Assembly (NCBI GenBank): GCA_029948255.1
Contig: JALIZF010000865.1
Span: forward strand, 1 to 64,000
Length of the DNA stretch: 64,000 bases
Reading direction: 5' to 3'
Source of the DNA: Telmatactis stephensoni
Taxonomy: Eukaryota; Cnidaria; Anthozoa; Actiniaria; Isophelliidae
This document shows, piece by piece, positions 11,353 to 24,100 of this stretch (within the stretch, counting starts at the first letter, position 1; each line of letters begins with the position of its first letter). Position numbers and translations under genes: made by a program. A model generated the notes under the pieces. That model saw nothing but the letters and a program-made list of their open reading frames with translations. It did not search any database and had not been told where the DNA came from.

Positions 11353-12162
11353 CGTGATAAGCACTCACCGATCTTCATTTTGTCAAAGGCCGCAAGCAGA
11401 CGCTAAAATCCGTGTTTATATCAGTAATGAAAGCCAGAGAGCTTTCGTACACTATTAAGTCAACAATGTAGCTTGTTTGATCTTTATATAACCATAATGG
11501 CTACATTTTACAGGATTATTTGAGGCTTACTTATCTTCAAGCTCTTCCATTGTCGCTTCTTGCGCGGGAAAGTGAAGCCACGTGAGTAAAACGAACCTAA
11601 CCGATGTGGGTACCCCGCCGGGACAGATCCAAGTACTTTTGGTAGGGAGGGGAGAAAAGTACTAAGAGAAAAGAAAAGTATCTAAGACTAGTTTATGGTG
11701 GTGATTTAGAAGTGATGTTTAGCATTTTCGTGGGTATGAAAGTTTAAAAAGTACTGGAAAGCAAATAAAGCTAGAGGAAGATCCGCGAGCTGTCTGCTCC
11801 TTGTGTGTTTCTTTGTATTTATTTTTTTTGGTTTTTATTGCTTATTCATTGGTTAAACATGTCATCAATTTTTTTTCAGAATTTTTTTTTACCGAAACGG
11901 TTCCGGTGGTTTCGGTGGTTTCGTTCCGGCTGTTCGATTCCGGTGTTCCGGGTTTTAGTACATGCCCGGTTGGATGAATTCTAATATCGATTCAAGTCGC
12001 TTGGAGACCGTGATAACTTGGTAATTGTCACGAGAATGCCCGTCTGAAAATATTACGCAACCAAGTCACAGAAGTAAATTAAGGTTACTGTTGAAATCAG
12101 AGAAGTGAGCCTATCCAGGAATGCGGAAGGACTCGCATTAATATTGTTCTCTTGAGGAAAGC

Positions 12163-15100
12163 ATGAATTTAGTGGCGCTGTCTGTAATCACCTTACTAGG
12201 TAGGTAGCATTGTATTACTTCCGGCTTCGTTCAGACTGAATGTGTTATGATATGTGCCGTTCTCAATTCGCATTTTATTCGAGGCATATGTAACAACAGA
12301 ACCAGCAGTTGATTACTAGCATCTAAAGGCTGTTTGATATCAAACCATGCAATCATTAAATCGTGCAGTGACTCAAGCTGTACTTGCCAAACAAAACGTG
12401 TTGTGCTAGTTGCAATTAATGGAGTTCGGCGTCTGAACAAGGCTGCTTGGTATCAACGATTGGGGTTTGAATGAGCTCTCTAACTCGGTTTTCCGGTTTT
12501 CAGAACGAATCATTAGCATTATGTGACTTGAAGCTTCTGAGTAACTGGTCTGCTTGGATGCCCACGATCGAAAATTAAGCGCTGATACTAGCGACAGTAA
12601 TAAAGAGTAGAGCCGTAATTATGCAACGCAATATACTTATATAACTCTGCTTGTCTTAATGAAGGCACTCTTGCTGGTCTCTTTATGGCGTTGCAAAATT
12701 AAATTAGTTGCACAAAAATTACAGCAAGGACACACCCTGCGTGATCGTGCAAAATTATTAAAGATTGCAGTTATGAACATTTTCCGGCATTGTAAAGTTT
12801 AACACCCTGCAATGGTTCACGTAAGTTGCGGAAAACCAGCGTCTTTAGACATTAGTCTCTGGCACAGTTCAGTAATATAAAGTGCACCCCTCTATTAACT
12901 ATGGCCTGGCGAGTATTGAGCTTCACGCAAACCCATGAAGTGTTACCTTAACGCAAATTTAATATCATATCAGGACTAAATAGAAAAAAACTGGAATTCA
13001 AAAGACACCGAGTCAAAATTCATATGAATAAATTTCACAGAATTAACTTCTTTCTTGAATTGTGACAAAAGTCAAGCTCAGCCAACAAATACGCATGTCT
13101 ATATTTCAACTTTAGAAATTCAGTCTCCTTTTTTTGTCAGCAATCGCTCTCCCGTCAAACTAATGAACGTCGGAACGAGACGATGAAATCCTGGAACTAC
13201 TTCGTTACTTCGTACTCCGTTAATTCCTTTTGTTCTTGAAACTATAAAATGATGCAAGGAAAAAGTGATTGCACGCGCGCGCGCCAAAGGCAATCAGAAA
13301 GAAGGCATTTGACATACAAAAATATCCTGCTCTTTCAGGGTGTATATCCTTTGACTCTTCTCATGCTGGAGACAAATTCTTCTTCAATGAAACATCAATA
13401 ATGCAAGTAACATCAGGAATCATTCCTCTCCAGAGTGGATTTACATTTTTCTTCAGGACATGTCATGGAGGGGTTTTATTGTACCAAGAAGGAACAAACA
13501 ATGATTACATCTTAATGCAAGTCAGTCCAGGAACTGTCAATTATAATATCTCTGTAAACCCTCCACATTTTACACCAAGTCATTTGACATTGAAATGGAA
13601 AGTGAATGGACTAGAAGGGTCAGTAAGTGTTGGTAAAGAACTTGATAAAAATCATGTTCACCCAGTAAGTTTTAGTCCAGGAGATTCTAGTAGAAATGCA
13701 ACATTAACAATAGAAAGACCAACCAGATATTCTGTTGCAGTGCCTAAAACTGTCTTGGACATTAAACACAGTGGTCCTTTATTTGCTGGTGGAACTTTTA
13801 GTAATGCAAGTTTTGCACATGAAAATGGATTTATTGGTTGCATTGAGAGTGGTTCAAATATCCCTTTAAAAGCAGATGCGTACCGTGTGAATGTAGATCC
13901 TGGATGTGCATTAGACTCTGAATCAAAGCCAGTCAAGTGTCCCACGAAAGGTGAGTGTATATTTAGCTGTGTGTTATTTTTATCATGATTATACTTATGA
14001 TATTGTTAATAATTTTTGTACTTAGATAAAATGATGCATTAAGATAGTGATAAAAAGTATTGGACTCAGTCTGAAATTTTTTTGTTGGTTGATACTGATA
14101 CAGTAGAACCTCTACTTGCATCCACCTCCCATGATATGAAGGACCACCTCTCTTGTGTGACCAGTTTTCAAAAATCCGTTGTCAGTTGTCAATTGAATGA
14201 CAGGTGGACTGTTGACAAAGTGGCAATTTTACATCCTTATAGAGTTACCCCCTACTGGTGATAATAATAATAATAATATTTATAATAATAATATATAATA
14301 TTTATATAGTGCATTTTCTATATAGTATAATCAAATGTAAAAAATCAATAACAGATAATTGATCCTATGGGTAATGGCCATAGAGACAGACTACATATAC
14401 TGTACAAGTGCAGCCTAGTCCCCAGGCTTTCCCTTCCTGTTTCTAAAGGTGACATCACAGAGCAACCTATATATATATATACGTACAGCTAATGGGCCGG
14501 TAAAGCAGTATTATATATTTAAATAACGTCATTAGTTTCATTATTTCCCTGAAAGTATTTCCCTGAGCATGGTTTCCCAAAAAAACAAAGGAGATGGCGC
14601 ACCCTTTACCCCTCTCTCTGTCACCTCTTCCTCTGCAGAAGACTGCGCGCAAAGTAAATACAGGCAACGAAATTGTGCAACAGTTCGCGCACCATGATTA
14701 TATTGTAGCGTTGCAAGTTGCAGAGAAAATGTTGCTCGTATTACCACCCCGCACGCAACAAATTTTCTTTGTTACAAAAAGTAGAAAGTGTTTCTACTTC
14801 TTGCAACAAAGAAAATTTGTTGGGCGCCGAGTGATAATACAAGGAACATTTGCTCTGCAACTTGCAACGCAACATATATATATATATATATATATTCTAT
14901 TTTCTCTATTTATATATTTTTATGTGACACGGCTCTCAGGAAGAGCATTTATTTGTAAATGATGTGACTCCTTGTATAAATATAAGTTTATTATTATTAT
15001 AACAATGCTGCGCGAAATGTTGCAAATTTTGTTGCCCGTATTACGGCATGCACCATTTCTGAGCTACACTTGCTCCAGTGAACAAGAGATTTACATGCAG

Positions 15101-18100
15101 TGCACGCCTTAAGGATTTTTGGGCAGAACATTCCGTTTTCTAATCACATACAGAAACTGCCAAATGTTTCTCACCTGTTCATAGATTTTAGTCTTCAAGG
15201 CGGTGTTACACGAGACGATTTTTAACGACGATGTTCCGCTGCAACAACTTGCAGTACATGTTACACGAGACACTTTTAGCGCAACTGTGATTCGAAATGA
15301 GACAGCAACGAGCTAGTTCAGTCCCAGACTCTCTTTCTTGCCGCTCCAGGACTCGCGGGGAAAGGAGTAAAATGTATGTACTCCTTGCTGACCCTTCTAC
15401 ATGTACTCCTTTCCCCGCGAGTCCTGGAGCGGCAAGAAAGAGAGTCTGGGACTGGACTAGCAACGAGCATGTTACACGTGCACGGGACGATTTGTCGCAA
15501 CGATCGTAGCCTCGATTTCAGGGTAAAAACAAATGGAATTCTGAGAAGGCATTGCGCTAAAAATCGTCGCGTCGTTGGACATGTTACAGAACACAACTTG
15601 AGTGAAATTCGTCATTTTGCGTTGCAAGTTTTTGACTTGGATTCAAAAACTCGTAACGCGCGTTGCCGCATTGAAAATCGCATGGAAAATCGTCCCAAGT
15701 GTCATGTTACATGGAACGATGTTTAGCGCAACGCCGTTGCGCTGAAAATCGTCGTTAAAAATCGTCTAGTGTAACACCGCCTTTAACCGAGATTTCTTAG
15801 TTCTGTCTGGTGTCATTTTCAAGACGAACTTGCAGTCTACTGTCATTTTATCCCAGATCTATAACTACTCGACCCGTGACTATGCACTTGAAGGAGCAAG
15901 GATGGCACAGTTGGTTAGTGCGCGGCCTTCAGTGCGAGAGGCCCGAGTTCGATCCCCAGTGACTTTACATCCTTGTTTCGACTTCTTTCCTTTCCGTGTA
16001 GCTTTAATTAGCTTTAAATACCCTTAGAAAATGATCACACTCACTCGCCCAATCAGCGCCTAGTATTTTGGTGCTTTATATTCCATAGAGTAACTAAAGG
16101 TGTCAAGTGGTGAGGGCTTTGAAGCACAGGGAAATTGTAGGGTAAAGAAAACAAGTACGGCCAGTGAGCTTTTATAACTAATTAGTATTCTCTATATAAA
16201 GCATACTAATGAAGTCTTTTGAATTCTTTTGTTTAAAGAGTTCATTAGTATGCTTTATATAAAGAATACTGATTAGTTATAGAAACTCACTGACAGTACA
16301 GTTTTCTTTATCCAACAATTTTCCTGCATTTCAAAACCCCACTATTTGACATCTTTAGTTACTTTGTGGAACACAGAGCACCAAAATACCAAGCGCTGAT
16401 AATCATTTTGCAATTTTTCTGTGTTCCATGACCAACTAAATACTTGTAAATAACATTTTAATATCGATATATGTACATGCATCAAATTTGTCGGAGCAAA
16501 TTCTGAAAATCTTCCCCGATGAAATTAACTGGCAAGTAATAAGCATACTTTTTTCCTTTACTATAAGATGAATTATAACAAACTCAAACTTACTGTGAGA
16601 AATTTTAGATACTCGAAACCTCCAACTTGTGTTTCAGGCTTGATAGCACGTAAAATAGGCATTTTTTTGCTGTCGCTATCTAGCTCTTCGCTCTAGTAGA
16701 TTTAGTATCCATCTCATATATTGTGACAATTTCTATCCCTAAAAAAGCCTGTGGAGTTCTGTAACAAAAGCAGCCTCCAGCCGGCCGGTCTGATGTGCAT
16801 GACATAAATGAGCCTCTTCAATTGGAAAACGCAAAAATGTATCGGACACAAGAAAGCAATTCAAAACAAATAAGCCTTTAGACAATTTAACAATAAAAGC
16901 GGGTAAATTGCTCGTGAGTGTGATCATATTCTAAGACAGTTAAAGAATGAACACTTGTGTTCCATGGGATATAGAGTCCCTCGCATTAGATAAAAGGCCA
17001 CGAGGGCTGCGCCCTCGTGGCCTTTTATCTAATGCGAGGGACTCTACATCCCATGGGACACAAGTGTTCATTCTTTAACCCTTACTTAAAACGGAGCACT
17101 GATGGAGAGAGAGGGGGTAAAGGGCGCACCTTCGAACGCTTGATACACGAGTCTCTGGCTCGGGAGATCAGGGCAACCACTCCCTGCGATTTCGAAGAAA
17201 AACATTAGCCTTTCTTTGCCACTTCTTGTTTGGATCGGAGGCTTATCTCCTTGTGGTTTGATGAGACATCTACGATTAGCGTTTTGTTTTGATAATATTG
17301 CAGAATGTCAAGCTGGCTTTACTGGATATTATTGTGAAATAAATATTAATGAATGTGCTGCAAGTCCTTGTCATTCCTTCAGTAGGTTTCATATGACTGT
17401 GAATTCAAAACAATTTCATGGCACGGCACGGCACGGCATGGCAATTTAATTGTTTTTACATGTATACATAACATGGAGCAGACATGGTAACAGTATATGT
17501 CAGGGTTCATTTCACACTCAATGAAGACTGCTTTCAATAGACAACATGTAAAACATTCTATGGATCATGCTCATGACTGGGAATGCTGGTTGTTGTGGAG
17601 GGATATTGGCTGTTGTAGAGAGGTGTCCATATGAGTAAATTAAGGTATTAAAGCACAATTTTTAGTATCAGTAGTTCCTTCAGCTAGAATTAAGCTGCTG
17701 GTCTCCCAGGAAGCTGACAATGCACTCTTTACCCCTCTCTCCATCAATGCTCCATTTTTAAAGCTACTTAAAGTTATATGGAATGGAAAGAGGTCTAAAC
17801 AAGTGTGAGGTGATTATAATGCACTTGTTGCTCTATTTTTTAGAATGTCAAGCTGGCTTCAGTGGATATTATTGTGAAACAAATATTAATGATTGTGCTG
17901 CAAGTCCTTGTTATTCCTTCAGTACATGTGTTGATGGTGTAAATAATTATACTTGTAAGTGTGGACGGCAGTGGGAAGGACGCCATTGTGATAAGTTCCT
18001 TGGTTCTCTCTGTAGTCCAAACCCTTGTCAGAATGGAGGAATCTGTAAAGATTCTAATGACAAGAATAACTATACATGTACGTGTAATGCAAAATGGACA

Positions 18101-21100
18101 GGAAGAAACTGTACAGAACAAAGAGATCCTTGTGAATCAACTCCTTGTGGCAATGGTGGAACATGTCAAAGGACTAGTGCAAACAGTACAACATTTAACT
18201 GCAAATGCATAACAGGTACAGTAAAAGTGTTGTTAGTAAGAAAATATGAATGCTTTAAAGCCTGGTTTACACTAGCTTACATGCATGTACTGTAAGGGTT
18301 TAAGTATGTAAGTGTTTGAAAGAATAATTAATGAATGCAGACTCAGAACAAATTAAAGCCTGTCTTTGCAGAGGCAATATTGCATGTAGGTATTTTTAGG
18401 TTGTAAATTCTGACCTTATTTTAAACTTAAATGGACGGGGATGCTCGTCGTACCTTTTAGGGTTCAAAATCTGCCATCTGGTACCTTTTAGGGTGTCTCA
18501 GACTTAAGAGGACTACCAGAGACATAGCTGGTACCTTTTAAGGACTGTTTTGGGGTAAATAAGCTACCTAAAATAAGCATGAAAGGGACGATTTCGATGA
18601 TCTGAATTGAATCTTCAAAGCACATCGATAACAAAGTGTTTCATTACTTTAATTATTTATTATTGTTTTTGAATTGGTACCTTTTAGGGGTAGAAATGAA
18701 TTGTTGTCACTCCCACTCAGGTACCTTTTAGGGGTCATTTTCAAAATTTCCGACGAGCATCCCCGTCCTCTTATATATAGGAGTCCCCCCCCCCCCCCCC
18801 CCCCCCCGGGCTTAAATCTTATTTAAAATACCTATTTTAGGTTTTGCTGGTGAAACATGTGAGACGAACATTAATGATTGTGTACCAAGCTCTCCCTGTA
18901 AACATGGCGGAAAGTGCATTGATGGTGTTAATAACTATACCTGTGACTGTACTGGTTCTGGTTACAAAGGACCGACATGTGCTGATGACATCAATGAATG
19001 TAAACCAGTGTCACCCTGTTTAAATGGAGCAACCTGTCATAACTATCTTGGTTTTTATGACTGCCAATGTGTAACAGGTTATGATGGCAAACACTGCGAT
19101 AACAACATTGATGATTGTTCTACAAATCCTTGTAAAAATGGAGGTATATGATTATAAGATAATGTAAATCTTATGTTAAATCAAGACAAATATAATACGA
19201 ATACATGTATGAAAGTTGTACCAGAATTACCTTCTTCAGTACGTACACAATGAGCAAAGACACAAACCTTATCTAATTCACTAATTTAAAGGTAAAGCAC
19301 TATATTTAGCGTTGGTAGTTCCTTTATGCAGCTAGAAGTTGGTCTTCCAGGAAGCCGATGGTGCGCTCTTTACTCATCCTAGCTCTTTCCATCTGTGCTC
19401 CGTTTTAATTTAAGGGAACCTGAAACTACAAAGAATGGAAAGAAGTTGAAACAAGGCTGACTGCATGACTGGCAATTGAACTCGATCGCGTGATGTCGCA
19501 CATCAAGAAGGGCCGCACTAACCAAATGAGCTATACTTGCTCCTATCGATTATCGATTCAGTGATGGATCGAGTGAACGCTTATAACTGGAAATGTGCCG
19601 AGTTACCTTTGGGGTAATGAGGAAGATCGGCTTTATTGCTAGCCTGCTAGTAGAGAACTATGCAATCACCTAACAATAGCTCAACTGCACCTAAAATGCG
19701 CACAGATCTATATATTTACAACATTAAACATGCATGACAGGAAAAGCCGGGCAGATCGAAAAGTTCCAATTGCTTTACTATTCCCCAATTTTGAATTATA
19801 TGATTAATTATGAGCTCTAAATTGATTATTATCTCACGTGTCTCTACAGGGACCTGTAATGATTTAGTGAATGCTTATAACTGTACATGTCTTACTGGTT
19901 TCAATGGGACAAGATGTGAGAACAACATTAATGACTGTGTTAATCACAATTGTACTCAAAACCAACAATGTGTTGATCAAGTCAATGGTTTCATATGTCA
20001 GTGTAAGCCAGGTACGTAAAGGAATTGGTTTTTCTGAAGTCTAAAAGAAAATTACTCAGGATTTCTTACATTTAATGAGCTTTTAAAATATGGCGAAACA
20101 AAACATGAAAGTACGCTACAAGACGAAGAAATCTCGCTATTTTGACGTCTTCTGTGCATAAAATAAGAATATTTGTCATATTTAATTTTATATAATAGAA
20201 TTTTACGAGCGCGCGATCTGATTGGTCAATTAGCCATACTTTATCAGAGTACAAATAATAGAAGTGACGTCACAAAATCAAAATCTTTTACTCACAATCT
20301 TTGTTGTGAGTCCTTCAAGCCTATTTCATTCGCAAAGTAAGCAAAAATTTCTTCAGTAAACACAATAAAATTTATTCCTTTATTGCACAATCCCTGGCGA
20401 CCAAGTCCAAACAAGTGAAAATTCCCGCCATTTTCTGTTAGCGGACGCGCGCGTTTGTACACCCGAACTTCGGGAAAAGGTAATGCGATGAAAGAAAAGC
20501 AAACCTCTTTGCTTTTAAGTTGATTTTTACGCAAATAACACGGAAAAAAAGACAGCAAATGTAAATGACCTTCAGGTTGTGGGTTTCAAGGCAAAGCTGA
20601 CGTCTTCTATAAACTGGAACCAAAACTTTTGGAGCTGTAAAATATAATTTGTGAGCTTTTTCGATCGAGTATTTTGGATGTTTGTCGAGGAGCTACAGTC
20701 TTCACTCAACGTTGTAAAAGCAAGAATGTACTTAAATCTGAGTCTGAGACTCATTCAATATTTCTACGATTTCTGAAAACAACAATTTGAAGTCAACATG
20801 CTCGTTGAAGACGACGACAAGAAGTTTTCTACTTATCAGAATCCATTTTTGTACCGATAAGTACGCCTCGCCAACTTTGAAGATTCTGGATGTAAACCTC
20901 AGTTTGGATCATGTCAGGCAAGATAGATTTTGGGGAAATCTAATCACCGGTTCAAAATAAATGAGGTAACTTAATGAATTACGTAGAATAAAACACTATA
21001 GAAAAACTATTTTTTGCATAATTTTGACGATATGATAGTATCCTGTGAAATTTTGTCGATTCAATGTCGAAAGACGCGCGCTCTGTTTACCTAAATTTTT

Positions 21101-24100
21101 ATTCTCAGTTTTGCTTTCTTTGCTCGTAAAATTCTATTATATAAAGCAAATAAATAAGGCTAGGCTGTGGTTTATACTCTGATGAAACACTCCTGAAGCT
21201 GTAAAACACTCAAAAAGCTATAGAAATCACTCGCCTACGGCTCGTGCTTTCTATAACTTTTTTCGTGTTTTACAGCTCCAGTCGTGCTTCATCAGAGTAT
21301 AAACCACAGCCTAGCCTTATTTATTTGTTAAATAATTTAGCGTTATTTTGCGCATGTAGTATGTGACGTCATCGTGCGTCTTCTGTAATAATCTAATGTA
21401 ATAACACACGATTCTCGCGCGCCACCGACAACACGATTATATTTGTGATATAATCAGATTATATGCCAGCTATGTGATAAAAACCTATTCTGTACTTCAC
21501 GACTTTTAAGGCCCGGACACACGGTCAGCGCGCACCTGCAACACGGTTGCACCGTGTGTCCACCACTAAAACATCTCGTGCAATTTTGCGCGCAACAGTT
21601 CTGGACAGTTGCAGAAGTAGAACTCAATCCTACTTCTTTGGCTGTTGCGCGCATTGTTTCGCAAAACATTGGAATGGGTGGACACACGCTGCAACATTGT
21701 GTTGCGCGCGATGTTTCAGCAAATGTTTCAAGAAATGTTGCACCGTGTGTCCGGGCCTTTAATGACATCAAATCCTGGGCTAGACCAATGTCTTAATCTT
21801 CCGATCAATATTTACAAAACTACACATAATCAAGTCATTCTCACGCAAGGTTCCATATTCTTCAGCACTTGATAATGTTAGTATATTTATCTTGCGCATG
21901 TTATTATTGGAAATAAAAATATTGATTATATCCAACGAAAATAAATGGTAAGGCTCAAGTTTAACCACCCTGGAAACCAGAGGTTTATTTCTATCTTGCA
22001 TTGCTTTTAACGCTGACGATTAGATCACAAGAAAGAAGAAGTGCCATTTAACCGTCAAAATTACAAGCGTCAACAGCAAGATAGAAATAAACCTCTGGTT
22101 CCCAGGGTAAAGTTTAACGGGAAAACTCAGTCAGAGAATTATTACAGGCTAGGTCTGCACTTTAAAGTTGTTTAACATTTTCAGGATATACCGGATCTGA
22201 CTGTACATCTAAATGGTCCAAATTGGTATCAATGGCCTTTTTTACTAAGCAGATATCAATATTAGGTCATTTTGGAAAACATCACTTAGGTCATTTCCAC
22301 TAGTACACCTTCATTTGTAAGAAAACAGTGTAAGTCAAATCCCAATATCTCTGCAGGATATACTGGATCAGACTGTACAATTGACATTCAAGAATGTCTG
22401 AGTAACCCATGTCAGAACAATGGTACTTGTAATGAAGGGATCAATGGTTACAACTGTACCTGTCTACCAAGATTTAATGGCACAAATTGTGAGTTTGACA
22501 GTGTCAATGACTGTGATCCTCAGCCATGTTTAAATAATGGCACTTGTACTGATGGAATTGCTGACTTTCATTGCTCATGTCCTCAAGGATACTCAGGAAA
22601 ACGGTAAGACTTGAGCTCCACTATCTATTTTGGAATCTTTAAAAGTTTGACTAAAGTTCGAAAGTTTAACTAAGGAGCAAGGATGGCACAGTTGGTTAGT
22701 GCGCGGCCTTCAGTGCGACAGGTCCCTAGTTCGATCCCCAGTGACTTCACATCCTTGTTTCGACTTCTTTCCTTTCCGTGTAGCTTTAATTAGCTTTAAA
22801 TACCCTTAAAACGGAGCACTGATGGTTAGAGGGGGTAGAGGGTGCACCTTCGAACGCTTGATACATGAGCCTTTGGCTCGGGAGACTGGGCAACCACTCC
22901 CCGCGGACTCGAAGTAAAATAAATTACCTTTACCTTTTACCTTTTTAACTAGCTCGTTTCTGAAAAGCTAAACTTGTAGGTTATTATACTAGCTTTTATT
23001 TTATACAGGTCTGCTGTGAACCCTTTTTCTTTAACTTGTGCTTTAGCCTTCTTTTTTTAATCTTTCGTGTCATGATCAAGTTTGCAAGCTGCCTAAATTT
23101 TGAAGTACCTAGTATTTGCCAGTCAAGTGTCTTAGGCAAATGAGCTATCGGTCCGTTGGATATATCCTTATCCCAGTGGATAAAATTAATGGATAACGCC
23201 ATCATTTCCCCACTGGATAAGGATTTATTTAACGGGCCTGCTGTGCTTGACACTCTAGTACGTAGATGGTAAAGTTTCAGCTTGCAATTCTCGAGAACGT
23301 TGTTCATGAGTTCATGGAAGGTATTACATAGCAACATGTAATTTTTCCTTTATTTCATAGTATTTTTCCCTGTTGTTTTATAGTTGCGAGCTGGACATCT
23401 GTGATCCAAACCCATGTGCAAATGACGGTAAATGTACAAAGATCAACCAGTTTGATTACAACTGTACATGTCCACAAGGGTTCAAAGGTCATAACTGTTC
23501 CATCAACATTGACGACTGTGTTGACAACACCTGTGTAAAGAATGCAACTTGTGTTGATGGCATCAATAACTATACTTGCCGATGTCCAACTGGTTACCAT
23601 GGTGATTTCTGTCATATTGATATCAATGAGTGTTCATCGAACCCCTGCAGGAACAATGCTACATGCTCAGATGAGATTGGTCATTACAAGTGTCATTGTT
23701 TGAGTGGTTTTAATGGCACACAGTGTGAGATCAACATTGATGATTGTCAGTCACATGGATGTAATAATGGCACATGTATTGATGGTATTAACTCTTATAC
23801 CTGTAAATGTAACAGTGGGTTTGAAGGCAAACACTGTGAGAATGATACCAATGAATGTCTTAACAGTAAGTACTTATCCATGGAAGCCTTTTATTTATTC
23901 ATGACATACTATATCTCGTCGTTATCATTATCTCTTTCTTCCTTCCTCTCTTCCTTTCTTCCTTCCTTAATTCCTTCCTTCCTTATCTAATGAAGGATCT
24001 TGTAGCATCATGTACTTACACTGTTTTTGTTTCATATCTAAAGGTTCGTCTTGTTTGAATGGTGGGACATGTGTCAACACTATTGGTTCATATTATTGTC

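Larger units (their letters stand above)
9948..11455 (+). pseudogene. Unidentified coding-like segment split by a transposon
   Basis: From about 9948 to 10145 one frame reads as a normal-looking protein segment ('RLDFDPRDLRLDMV', 'TDLFIGYKLQYRG'). If the element at 10146-11352 and one copy of its 8-bp target duplication are ignored, the same frame continues at 11361 and ends at a TAA near 11453. I do not recognise the family. It could be cargo of the large TIR element or a captured host exon. Continuity across the insertion is direct sequence evidence; coding status is inferred. Confidence 0.4.
9077..11958. mobile_element. 2.9-kb element with ~230-bp terminal inverted repeats in the gene A promoter
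   Basis: Bases 9077-9323 and 11745-11958 are long inverted repeats. The ends read 'catgtgctaaaacccggaac', followed by CCGGAAC/CCGAAACC runs, a poly-A/T patch, and 'gatgacatgtttaaccaatg'. Flanking sequence on both sides matches the region upstream of gene B (28840-28960), so the element interrupts duplicated promoter DNA about 205 bp before the gene A ATG. No transposase is recognised. I could not identify a clean target duplication. The interior has been hit by at least three more elements, listed separately. The long TIRs resemble Mutator-like or foldback elements, but the superfamily is uncertain. Confidence 0.8.
15893..17213 (+). mobile_element. SINE1 copy split by a ~1.05-kb block of hairpin elements
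   Basis: The tRNA-like head and body occupy 15893-16026 (A-box-like 'agttggttagtgcg', B-box-like 'gagttcgatcccc'). The 3' part resumes at 17080-17213 ('aaaacggagcactgatgg' to the 'ctcgggagatcagggcaacc' end). The break holds a foldback element (16030-16412), unassigned sequence, and the near-perfect palindrome at 16939-17079. It lies in gene A intron 2. Confidence 0.8.

Noticed and set aside
16739..16927. Minus-strand frame that could be a LINE C-terminus
   Set aside because: It lacks the zinc knuckle and other LINE end motifs; only weak word similarity.
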